From: Candidatus Kuenenbacteria bacterium CG_4_8_14_3_um_filter_39_15
GTDB lineage: Bacteria; Patescibacteriota; Patescibacteriia; UBA2196; GWA2-42-15
Direction of reading: 5' to 3'
Length of the DNA: 10,637 nucleotides
NCBI GenBank assembly: GCA_002782365.1
Contig: PFHP01000040.1
Location: 1 to 10,637 of the forward strand
This document shows, in pieces, positions 1 to 7,700 of this stretch. Every line of letters begins with the position of its first letter. Within the stretch, counting starts at the first letter, position 1. Under the pieces are notes generated by a model. The model ran no database searches. It was not told the origin of the DNA and saw only the letters and a program-made list of their open reading frames with translations. Position numbers and translations under genes: made by a program.

Positions 1-37
1 GAACGCGAGTCAAGGCGGGCAAGGCGGTTTTGTTCAC
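1..37 (-). CDS. Possible start of a gene running off the left edge
   Basis: A GTG codon at 37-35 lies 4 nt after the stop of the 46-codon ORF and opens a frame that stays free of stops to the window edge (reads V-N-K-T-A-L-P-A-L-T-R-V). Only 12 codons are visible, so no family can be assigned. A competing reading is that the frame of the upstream ORF continues past its TAA into a polar, heptad-like stretch (A-S-E-Q-N-R-L-A-R-L-D-S-R). I cannot tell which, if either, is translated. Confidence 0.2.
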   Translation of the reverse strand, partial: MNKTALPALTRV

Positions 38-41
38 TGGC

Positions 42-182
42 TTATTGATTTAAAACAAAGACAAGAGTGATGATAAAAAGCAGCAGGGAAGACAAAAGGA
101 AGAGGCGCAAGACTTTTCTGCTTTGGTTTAAGGTTGTAAATAGCGGCACCTGGCTAAAACCAGTCTGATTTGAATTTTCCAT
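42..182 (-). CDS. Small predicted single-pass membrane protein, 46 aa
   Basis: I do not recognise this ORF. It starts at an ATG at 182-180 and ends with TAA at 44-42. The N-terminal 20 residues are polar (M-E-N-S-N-Q-T-G-F-S). A basic S-R-K-V-L-R segment follows, then a very hydrophobic stretch at about residues 26-44, which would make an N-in membrane anchor. A well-formed promoter at 256-228 points at it, which supports expression. The stop falls directly after the TM segment, and the same frame downstream remains open and polar to the window edge. It may therefore be a genuine small membrane protein, or the N-terminus of a longer membrane-anchored protein cut by a nonsense codon or sequencing error. 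The start codon is embedded in a 34-bp palindrome. Function unknown. Confidence 0.45.
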   Translation of the reverse strand: MENSNQTGFSQVPLFTTLNQSRKVLRLFLLSSLLLFIITLVFVLNQ

Positions 183-214
183 GGATTTTTATTAAATATT
201 TAATAAGAATCCAT
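181..214. repeat. 34-bp near-perfect AT-rich palindrome
   Basis: The two 17-nt arms (starting ATGGATT and ending AATCCAT) are reverse complements with one mismatch (T188 against G207, a wobble in plus-strand RNA). On the minus strand it lies in the leader of the 46-codon ORF, downstream of the promoter at 256-228, and its end includes two bases of the ATG. The RNA could fold so as to bury that start codon. It could also be an operator for a dimeric regulator, or an AT-rich terminator-like hairpin after thrS. Confidence 0.7.
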
Positions 215-227
215 AGCCTATGTCATT

Positions 228-256
228 ATTATATCATATCTCGCTTACTAAATCAA
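228..256 (-). promoter_or_regulatory. Sigma70-type promoter for the small membrane ORF
   Basis: On the minus strand there is a -35 box TTGATT (256-251), a 17-nt spacer and a -10 box TATAAT (233-228) preceded by TG at the extended -10 position. The predicted transcript starts near 221 and has a leader of about 40 nt. The promoter lies just after the thrS stop codon, so the downstream ORF can be transcribed separately from thrS. Confidence 0.65.
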
Positions 257-272
257 GGATGGCGGGGTGGAA

Positions 273-2012
273 TTATAATTCTTGCGATTTGTCTTGAATT
301 ATTTTTTTAACATGTTCAATGAATTTATCTTGAGCGATTTCTTCAACCTTGTCCGAACCGCGCTGGCGGACATGAAGCACCGGCGAGGCAATTTCTTTGT
401 CACCGATAACGAGCATATAGGGAATTTTTTGATTGGCTGCTTTGCGGATTTTATTGCCCACTGTTTCGTTTTCATCCCAAATTTCAACCCTGATCCCGCG
501 CTGTTTAAATTCTTCAGCCAATTTTTGGCAGTGTGCCAGATGCGCGTTGCCAACCGAGATGAGCACGATTTGCGTTGGCGACAGCCAGAGCGGGAAAGCG
601 CCGGCAAAATTTTCAATTAAAATAGCCACGAAACGTTCCAACGACCCGTAAATTACTCGATGAATCACCGCCGGAGTTTTTTCTTGGCTATTTTTGTCGG
701 TATATTTCAGATTAAAACGACGAGGTAATTGGAAATCAAGCTGAATGGTGCCGGTTTGCCATTGACGACCAAGGCAATCATCCATCAGGATGTCAAGTTT
801 TGGTCCATAAAACGCGCCTTCACCTTGGCCGATAAAATAATCAAATTTATTGTCAATCAAAATTTGTTCAAGTTCTTTCTCGGCCCTGTCCCAAGTTTGA
901 ATGTCTCCCATAAAATCATCAGGCCTGGTACCGAGACGAAGTTTAAATTTTATATTAAAAATTGAATAAAATAATTTAGCAATGTCAAGAATTTCTTTGT
1001 ACTCCGAGGAAATTTGATCTTCCGTCACAAAAATATGGGCGTCATCCTGGGCAAATTTTTGGACGCGCAGCAGGCCGCTTAATTCACCCGATTTTTCATG
1101 GCGATGAAGCGTGTCGCAGTCAGAAAGACGGAGAGGGAGTTCCCGGTAACTATGTTTGGTTTGTTGGTAAATAGTCATGGCATTGGGGCAGTTCATGGGT
1201 TTAACGCAATAGGCATTATTTTCGCCCATATCGCAGATAAACATATTGTCACGGTAATGTTCCCAATGGCCGGATGTTTCATACAGGCTTTTTTTGTTTA
1301 GTAATGGCGTAATCGTTTCTTGATAGCCGCGTTTGGCATGCTCACTCCGCCAAAAATTGAGTAATTCATTAATAATAATAGTGCCTTTAGGCAGCCAGTA
1401 GGGCATACCGGGAGCGGTTTCATCAAGGAAGAATAATCCTAATTGCGGGCCTAATTTTTTATGGTCTCTTTTTTCCGCTTCTGTCAAAAGTTTTAAATAT
1501 TCAGCCAATTCGTTTTTTTTGCCAAAGGCCGTGCCGTAAATGCGGCTGAGCATTTTATTCTTCTCATCGCCGTGCCAGTAGGCGCCGGCCAGTTTCATCA
1601 GCTTAAAGGCCTTAATGGCGCCGGTGGATTGGGCGTGCGGACCGGCGCACAGGTCAACAAACTGGTCGCCTGTCCAATAAACCGTGGCCTTTTCATGGCG
1701 CGCCTCAATTTCATCCAGCCATTCCTGTTTATATTCATTATCTTTAAATAATTTTCTGGCTTCTGCTACTGATGTTTCTTTTTTTATGATCGGCCAATCA
1801 GCTTTGATTATTTTCGCCATTTCTTTTTCAATTTTGGGAAAATCATCAACTGAAATTTTTCCCTCATAATCAAAGTCAAAATAAAAACCCTCGTCAGTCG
1901 CCGGCCCCATGGCCATTTTGATGCTCGGGTAAAGTTTTAACATGGCTTGGGTTAAAATATGCTCGGCCGAGTGGCGGAGCGCCCAAAGCTCATTAGTCTT
2001 GGAGTTTGGCAT
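273..2012 (-). CDS. thrS: Threonyl-tRNA synthetase lacking the TGS domain
   Basis: Class II aminoacyl-tRNA synthetase that charges tRNA-Thr with threonine. From the ATG at 2012 it is 579 aa, against about 640 in E. coli; the missing part is the N-terminal TGS domain. The protein opens at once in the N2 editing domain: HSAEH (H14, H18) and DLCAGPH (C122, H126) give the Ser-tRNA-Thr editing site, intact here. The class II core follows, with zinc ligands C275 (KPMNCP), H326 (DDAHIF) and H451, the motif 2 region around R304-E306, and motif 3 ending GSLERF (R460). The C-terminal anticodon-binding domain is at about 478-579. The usual CPGH is CPNA here. An upstream in-frame ATG at 2075 lies inside the -35 box of a consensus promoter, so the start at 2012 is preferred. 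No strong SD and no T-box are visible in the short leader. Confidence 0.96.
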   Translation of the reverse strand: MPNSKTNELWALRHSAEHILTQAMLKLYPSIKMAMGPATDEGFYFDFDYEGKISVDDFPKIEKEMAKIIKADWPIIKKETSVAEARKLFKDNEYKQEWLDEIEARHEKATVYWTGDQFVDLCAGPHAQSTGAIKAFKLMKLAGAYWHGDEKNKMLSRIYGTAFGKKNELAEYLKLLTEAEKRDHKKLGPQLGLFFLDETAPGMPYWLPKGTIIINELLNFWRSEHAKRGYQETITPLLNKKSLYETSGHWEHYRDNMFICDMGENNAYCVKPMNCPNAMTIYQQTKHSYRELPLRLSDCDTLHRHEKSGELSGLLRVQKFAQDDAHIFVTEDQISSEYKEILDIAKLFYSIFNIKFKLRLGTRPDDFMGDIQTWDRAEKELEQILIDNKFDYFIGQGEGAFYGPKLDILMDDCLGRQWQTGTIQLDFQLPRRFNLKYTDKNSQEKTPAVIHRVIYGSLERFVAILIENFAGAFPLWLSPTQIVLISVGNAHLAHCQKLAEEFKQRGIRVEIWDENETVGNKIRKAANQKIPYMLVIGDKEIASPVLHVRQRGSDKVEEIAQDKFIEHVKKIIQDKSQEL

Positions 2013-2046
2013 ATAATTAGAGTTTAGCTTCCAGTTGACAAGAGTT

Positions 2047-2075
2047 ATTATATAGGTAAAAAAAAGCGCTGTCAA
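2047..2075 (-). promoter_or_regulatory. Perfect-consensus sigma70 promoter of thrS
   Basis: On the minus strand TTGACA (2075-2070), a 17-nt spacer and TATAAT (2052-2047) match the bacterial housekeeping consensus exactly. Transcription is expected near 2040, leaving a leader of about 28 nt before the ATG at 2012. An A/T-tract block at about 2076-2095 lies directly upstream, where an UP element would be. This promoter rules against the longer thrS ORF starting at 2075. Confidence 0.85.
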
Positions 2076-2095
2076 TTTTTTAAAATTTAAAAAAT

Positions 2096-2131
2096 AAGAG
2101 GGTTGAAGTTTGATTCAACAACAACCCTCTT
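2096..2131 (-). terminator. Rho-independent terminator after purA
   Basis: A 10-bp stem (AAGAGGGTTG at 2096-2105 with CAACCCTCTT at 2122-2131) lies 10 nt beyond the purA stop. On the minus strand it is followed by a T-rich run. The plus strand also has TTTTT after the stem, so it could work in both directions. It separates purA from the thrS promoter. Confidence 0.85.
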
Positions 2132-2141
2132 TTTGATTTTC

Positions 2142-3413
2142 TCATTTACACCAAATTGTCTGATCCCGCTCACTGCCGACAGAAACCAGGCGAAGCGGCA
2201 CATCAACCAGCTCTTCAATTCGCCGCAAATAAATTTGCGCTTGCTTGGGCAGTTTATCAAATTCGCGGATGTTCGTGGTGTTCTGCTGCCAACCAGGAAG
2301 CTCTTCGTAAACCGGCTGGCAATCGCGAATGATCGCTAAATCGGTGGGCAGATCGCGGCAGCAATCGCCGTCAACGTGGTAACCGGTGCAAATTTGTACG
2401 GTTGCCAGACGGTCTAGCACGTCTAACTTGGTAATTGCCATTTCAGTCAGCCCATTAATCCGGGCGGCAAAACGTGCCAAGACACCGTCAAACCAGCCGC
2501 AACGGCGCGGGCGACCGGTGGTGGCGCCGAATTCTTTGCCCCACTCCCGAACCCGTTCGGTATAAAAATACGATAGAAATTCCGTCGGGAATGGCCCCTC
2601 ACCGACTCGCGTGGTATAGGCTTTAAAGACGCCTATGACATCGTCAATTTTGGTTGGGCCAATGCCGAGTCCGGTACAGGCGCCGCCGGCAATCGGACTG
2701 GAGGAAGTAACATAAGGATAAGTGCCAAAATCCACATCCAATAAAGTCCCTTGGGCGCCTTCTAGCAAAATATTTTTACCGGCGGTAATATCCTCGTTGA
2801 TCAGCCGTGAAACATCCCGCAGACATGGTTGCAATCGTTCACCGTATGCCAAATAATCTTGCAGAATCTTGTCCAGATTGACTTTTTTCCTTTTTAAGTG
2901 GGAGGCTTTCAGTTTCAGGTTGAGAGCAAGCTTCTCCCGCAACAAATCCGGGGATTGCAAATCCATCATACGGATGCCAATCCGATCTACCTTGTCCACG
3001 TAAGCTGGACCGATACCACGACCAGTGGTGCCGATAAACAAATTCGGGTTGCTCTCCTTGGATTTATCCAGGATGATGTGATAAGGCATAATCACATGGG
3101 CGTTGGTGCTGATTGCCAGGCGATTCCGTACTTGAAAATTTTTTGATTCTAGCAAATCAATTTCGTACAGCAATTTGTCGGGTTCTATCACCACACCATT
3201 CCCGATATAGCACTGCACGTTTGGATGTAGAATTCCAGAAGGGATTAAATGTAGAATATACTTCTCGCTCTTGACCACCACCGTATGTCCGGCATTGGCG
3301 CCACCCTGAAACCGTGCCACAACCCCGATCCGGGACAAGGCGCAAAGCAGATCGATAATTTTACCCTTGCCTTCGTCACCCCATTGGCAACCGACAACAA
3401 CTCTTACTGGCAT
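2142..3413 (-). CDS. purA: Adenylosuccinate synthetase
   Basis: Catalyses GTP-dependent joining of IMP and aspartate to give adenylosuccinate, the first committed step from IMP to AMP, in the cytosol. The 423-aa length is normal. The N-terminus carries the QWGDEGKGK loop (residues 10-18, catalytic D13) and GGANAGHTV with catalytic H43. TTGRGIGPAY (129-138) belongs to the IMP site, TTGRPRRCGWFD (298-309) is the aspartate-binding loop, and TKLD (328-331) is the guanine-recognition motif. All key residues are present, so it should be active. Unlike the other genes here, it has a clear SD (AGGAG at 3426-3422, 8 nt before ATG). It is flanked by terminators on both sides, so it is probably a single-gene unit. 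No purB or other purine gene is in the window. Confidence 0.97.
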   Translation of the reverse strand: MPVRVVVGCQWGDEGKGKIIDLLCALSRIGVVARFQGGANAGHTVVVKSEKYILHLIPSGILHPNVQCYIGNGVVIEPDKLLYEIDLLESKNFQVRNRLAISTNAHVIMPYHIILDKSKESNPNLFIGTTGRGIGPAYVDKVDRIGIRMMDLQSPDLLREKLALNLKLKASHLKRKKVNLDKILQDYLAYGERLQPCLRDVSRLINEDITAGKNILLEGAQGTLLDVDFGTYPYVTSSSPIAGGACTGLGIGPTKIDDVIGVFKAYTTRVGEGPFPTEFLSYFYTERVREWGKEFGATTGRPRRCGWFDGVLARFAARINGLTEMAITKLDVLDRLATVQICTGYHVDGDCCRDLPTDLAIIRDCQPVYEELPGWQQNTTNIREFDKLPKQAQIYLRRIEELVDVPLRLVSVGSERDQTIWCK

Positions 3414-3421
3414 AATAGTTT

Positions 3422-3432
3422 CTCCTCTCCTT
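3422..3432 (-). promoter_or_regulatory. Strong Shine-Dalgarno site of purA
   Basis: On the minus strand, AGGAG (3426-3422) sits 8 nt from the purA ATG, with a second AAGGAG (3432-3427) just upstream. No other gene in the window has a comparable site. An 8-bp tandem duplication (TTATTCAG twice, 3434-3449) lies immediately upstream in the leader. I found no convincing -35/-10 pair in the A-rich stretch before it. Confidence 0.75.
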
Positions 3433-3497
3433 TTTATTCAGTTATTCAGTTAGTTTGTTTTTTTATTTTTTTGTATTTTTTTAAATTTTAAAATCAA

Positions 3498-3522
3498 CAA
3501 AACGGAGAAAGCCTCCGTTTTG
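3498..3522 (-). terminator. Rho-independent terminator after the J-like gene
   Basis: A 10-bp stem, CAAAACGGAG (3498-3507) with CTCCGTTTTG (3513-3522), closes a 5-nt loop 22 nt beyond the stop of the J-like gene. The T-rich flank on the minus strand supports termination of the dnaE/J-like transcript before purA. Confidence 0.8.
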
Positions 3523-3544
3523 AAATTTACAGGATTTTTAATAA

Positions 3545-4717
3545 TTATTTTTCAATTTTTATAATAATATGATCTTTTAGAATAGGCACTTTTTTGACCC
3601 AGAAAGGGGTGAATTCAATTTTGGTATCTTTGATTGAGTCAAACTGGGAAAAGTAGAGTTTGAGATCGTTTTCAGTAAAGCCGACCAGCAAATTTTTATC
3701 AAAGATGTCCTTGCTCGGATCCAGGGTAGCCAAGCCGGAAATACTGACCTTCACCTGGGCTGCTAATTTTTCCATGTCTACTGCCATCAGCTCATAAGTT
3801 AAACTGGCCGGGTCAACACTGACAAATTCGCTTTTGGCGCCCTGGGATTCTTTGAGCTTGGTTTTGGCCAGTTCTAAAATTTCGTTTTGCTTGGCAAAAA
3901 CGGCGCTGACAGTCAGCTGGCCGGAGAAAGTGAATGAACTGACTTCACTGCCCAGCTCCTGGTCAGCCTTGCCGTCCGTCAGCTTGGTTTGAGAACCGAT
4001 TAAAACTAAATTTTTGTCGTCAAGCGCCTCAAAGAATTGGGCGATCGCGTCAGCGCTTGATTTTTTGGTTAATTCAAGTTCAGCTTTTTCAACGTCCGTT
4101 GCGGTCAGTCTGCCGATTTGGCGCGTGCCGCCAGTCATCGGGGTAGTTGATTTGCCGTAAACTAATTTTTGTAATGATTCAGACAGTCCGGGAATGGTAA
4201 AGGCGGTCGGCGGGATATTGCCCCCGACGCCTTTTTCATCAGCCTGTATTTTGGCTTGGAGGGATGAGTTGGCCGGCACGGTAATTTTGTCTTTGAGCCG
4301 GAATATTTTTCCTTCAGGAGTTAACAGGCGGGTGGTGGCGATCAGTGTCTGGCCAGCCCCGCGGTTATTATATATGGTCACCGTGCCTTCGGCCTGGGCG
4401 TCAACGGCGCTGCCTGCGGCCACGGAAAATTTTTGCTCAACAGGGGATTCACTGCCCATAATTTTAGCTGGCAGAATAACAGTGGTTGAGGTGTTATTCT
4501 CCGGGTTATCTGCCAGGGTGAGCGTGAAATCATAATCAACCGTTGCGTTAGAGGGAGTCAGGGTAATGGTGACTTTAGAAAGGGCGAGATAAGTCACACC
4601 CAGGATAAGAATGACAGCCAAGATGATAAAAACAAAGGCGATATGGCGGTAAGATTTATGGGCTGGATTTGAGCGGCTGGCAACAGGGGCGGTTTTTAAA
4701 TTTTTTTGGGCAGGCAT
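3545..4717 (-). CDS. Membrane-anchored baseplate J-like domain protein
   Basis: A 390-aa protein with a basic, polar cytoplasmic N-terminus (1-24), one TM helix (about 25-46) and a long extracytoplasmic part. Residues 105-200 resemble the baseplate J/gp47-like region often annotated in CPR membrane proteins. Signs are GTVTIYNN (111-118), TRLLTPEGKIFRLKD (129-143), a V-P-A-N-S-S beta strand, EKGVGGNIPPTAFTIPGL (161-178) and a closing PMTGGT (193-198). The later part (about 205-390) is alpha/beta and I do not recognise it. The family name reflects remote similarity to phage tail proteins; with no phage genes nearby it is more likely a cell-envelope protein of unknown role. It lies 51 nt after dnaE with no terminator between, so co-transcription is likely, though a weak internal promoter is possible. 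There is no SD. Confidence 0.75.
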   Translation of the reverse strand: MPAQKNLKTAPVASRSNPAHKSYRHIAFVFIILAVILILGVTYLALSKVTITLTPSNATVDYDFTLTLADNPENNTSTTVILPAKIMGSESPVEQKFSVAAGSAVDAQAEGTVTIYNNRGAGQTLIATTRLLTPEGKIFRLKDKITVPANSSLQAKIQADEKGVGGNIPPTAFTIPGLSESLQKLVYGKSTTPMTGGTRQIGRLTATDVEKAELELTKKSSADAIAQFFEALDDKNLVLIGSQTKLTDGKADQELGSEVSSFTFSGQLTVSAVFAKQNEILELAKTKLKESQGAKSEFVSVDPASLTYELMAVDMEKLAAQVKVSISGLATLDPSKDIFDKNLLVGFTENDLKLYFSQFDSIKDTKIEFTPFWVKKVPILKDHIIIKIEK

Positions 4718-4756
4718 AGGTGTTGAGTTAATTTTTATAATAATACTTATATTTTA

Positions 4757-4785
4757 ATCTTATGTTTTTTAGCTTGAAATGTCAA
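4757..4785 (-). promoter_or_regulatory. Possible internal promoter before the J-like gene
   Basis: On the minus strand TTGACA (4785-4780), inside the last codons of dnaE, is followed after 17 nt by TAAGAT (4762-4757), a 4/6 match to the -10 consensus. It would start a transcript with a leader of about 30 nt before the ATG at 4717. This is by consensus matching only. Confidence 0.4.
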
Positions 4786-7700
4786 TGCGCTCGGCTGGCA
4801 CCGGGGTGGTGATAATGGAATTTTGGCCGATAAGTTCTTCAAGTTCAGATTTAATGGAGTCATTCCAAACTATATAATAATTAGTGGCAATGGTGCGCTG
4901 GTGGCTATTTTGGCTGACGGTCAGATAGACGCGGTTTTGGCCAAGATGGGCATTGAAAATATCTTTAAGTTTCGCGTGCAGAGAGGCATTAAAATTTTTG
5001 TGATTGATTAAGATGGTGATTTCCAATGCTCGGCGGCGATTAGCCTGATTGAGGTTAATATTTTTTTTAATGATGGCGGCGGGATTATCCGGGTCAATTT
5101 CACTTACGCTTTCAGCTAAGATTTTAGGCAAGTCGTCCTTGTCTGACAAGCGGCCAGTGGCAAAAATAAATTTATCTTCCTGCCAGGGACTTGAATTTTT
5201 TTGCAGGAGTTTAGGAAAAACAATAATTTCCAGCGAGCCGGTGATATCTTCCAAAGTGACAAACATCATCAATTCATTCTGTTTGGTGAATATTTTATGG
5301 ATTTTTGAGATAATGCCGGCGACACTCACCAAACTGCCGGCTAAAAATTGGTTGTTTAAGATGTCGCTGATTTTGGCCGTAGAGTCAGCAAAGTGCGCGG
5401 CCAGAGATTTAAAAGGATGGGACGAGACATAAAGGCCCAGGAGCTCTTTTTCCCACAGGAGCTTGAATTTTTCTTCAGCCGGTTCGGCTGGTTCAAGAGT
5501 CAGCCGGCTGCCGTTGGCGGCTGATGTTCGGCCAAAAAGCGAAAATTGCCCGGTATTTCTTTGGTGTTCGTGTGATTTTATAAATGACAGCAGCTTATTT
5601 ATATTGACTAGTATTTGATTCCGTTCAGCCAGCGCATCCAGGGCGCCGGCTTTAGTCAGAGCCTCAAGCGACTTTTTATTTAAATTTTTTGAAATGACCC
5701 GCGTTAGAAAATCTTCCAGGGAATGATAGGGGCCATTTTTTTTGCGCTCTTCAACTATGGTGGCCACAATATCATGGCCTAAATTTTTAATGGCCGCCAG
5801 GCCAAAGCGGATTTGCCTGTCGGAGATATAGGTAAAATCAGGCAGAGACTGGTTAACATCCGGCGCTAGGACTTTGATCCCCATTTTTTCACATTCTATC
5901 ACCGCTTCAGCGATTTTATCAGTATTGCCAGATTCGCAAGTCATGAGCGCCGCCATAAATTCCGCCGGGAAATTCGCTTTCATGTAAGCAGTTTGGTAGG
6001 CCACCACCGCGTATGAAGCCGAATGCGCTTTATTAAAACCGTAGCCGGCAAAGGGCTCAATGTAGCCCCAAATTTCGCGCGCTTTAATTTCGTTAATGCT
6101 GTTATTAATACAGCCTTTGATGAATTTATCTTTCTGCTTGGCCATCAGTTCTTTTATTTTTTTACCCATGGCTTTTCTAAATTGGTCCGCTTCCTCGGCG
6201 TTGTAGCCGGCAAGTTCCATGGCGGTCAGCATGACATCATCCTGATAGATTAAAAGGCCGAAGGTGCGCTCCAGAATATTTTTCAGCAGGGGATGGGGAT
6301 AGGTGACTGAACTGGGGTCATGCTTTCTTTTAATGTATTCCGGGATAATTTCCATTGGCCCTGGCCGGTAAAGGGCAACCATGGCCATGATATCGTAGAT
6401 GTTGTCTGGCCGCAGGTCTTTGAGATTTTTAGTCATACCCGACGATGACAGCTGAAAAACTCCCATAGTTTTGCCATCAGACAGGAGTTTAAAGGTTTTC
6501 TTATCATCCCAAGGAAGTTTATCCAGATTAATGGCTTTGTTTTTTGTGCGCTCAACAATTTTGACTGCCAGCCCGAGGATTGAAAGGTTGCGGATGCCCA
6601 GAAAGTCGGCTTTCAAAAGACCGACAGTTTGGTGTTCCACATTGGGGTCAATGGAGCGCATGTCATATTGAGTGATAATTTGTTCGCCCTTGGGCTCGCG
6701 CTGCAGGGGCAGGTATTCAGTCAGTTTTTTGGGAGCAATCACCACGCCGGCGGCGTGAACTGAAATATGGCGCACGCAGCCTTCAATCCGTTCGGCCAGG
6801 TCAAGGATTTTTTTGGCTTGAGCGTCGGTTTGGTAAAGTTGTCTCAATTCATGATTTATTTTTTTGGCTTTATCTATGGTGACATGGGAGCCTTGGGGAC
6901 CGAGGGGAATCATTTTGGAGATTTTATCGCCCAGGCCGTAGGCTAGACCTAAAACGCGGGTAATATCTCTTACGGCGGCTCTGGCTTGCATCGTGCCAAA
7001 AGTTCCAATGTTGGCTACTTTATCAGCCCCGTATTTTTGGCGGACATAATCAATCACTTGATCGCGCCGATCATCCTGGATATCACAGTCAATGTCAGGC
7101 GGCGTCGGCCTTTTTTTTGTGAGAAATCTTTCAAAAGGCAGATTAAAGCGCAGCGGGTTGACTGAAGTGATGCCCAGAGCGTAGGAAACAAGCGAGCCGG
7201 AAGCAGAGCCGCGAGTGGTGGCAATAATGTCTTGGCTCCTGGCCCAATTCATAAAATCGGCCACGATTAAAAAGTAATGGTCATATTGTTTGGAGATAAT
7301 AATATCAAGTTCATAATCAAGGCGCCGTTTGTCTTCAGGGGTGATTTTTCCCTCGCGTTTTTTCAGTCCGGCAAAAGTAAGCTCTGTCAGATAGTCAGCG
7401 CTGTTTTTGCCTTCGGGCACGTCAAATGTAGGAAAATGCCAGGAAGTAAGGTCTAATTTGAGGTAGCATTTTTTAGAGAGTTCAACAGTGTTGGCCGCGG
7501 CTTCGGGCACGCCCAAATCTGCCGCGTATTTAATCATACTCTCGGCCGAGGTAAAAGACATGTCAAAGTTAGACATGTCAAGGCGCTTTTTGTCGTCAAC
7601 GATTTTCCCAGTCTGGATGCACACCATGGCATCTTGCGCTTCCTGGTCATCAGGATTGAGATAATGGGAATCTTTAGTGAGCACCAGGGGAATATGCGTC

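Noticed and set aside
2013..2040. T-box or other riboswitch before thrS
   Set aside because: The predicted leader is only about 28 nt, too short for a T-box, and shows no T-box motif.
2013..2075. Longer thrS start at 2075 adding 21 residues
   Set aside because: The extension overlaps a perfect promoter (-35 at 2075-2070, -10 at 2052-2047) and does not resemble a TGS domain; ThrRS homology begins right after the ATG at 2012.
3545..4717. Phage tail gene or prophage remnant
   Set aside because: The protein has a cytoplasmic tail and TM anchor, sits in a housekeeping neighbourhood and has no other phage genes nearby.
5049..5432. Plus-strand ORF of 127 aa inside dnaE
   Set aside because: It is antisense to the OB-fold region of dnaE, whose coding frame is certain; no independent evidence.
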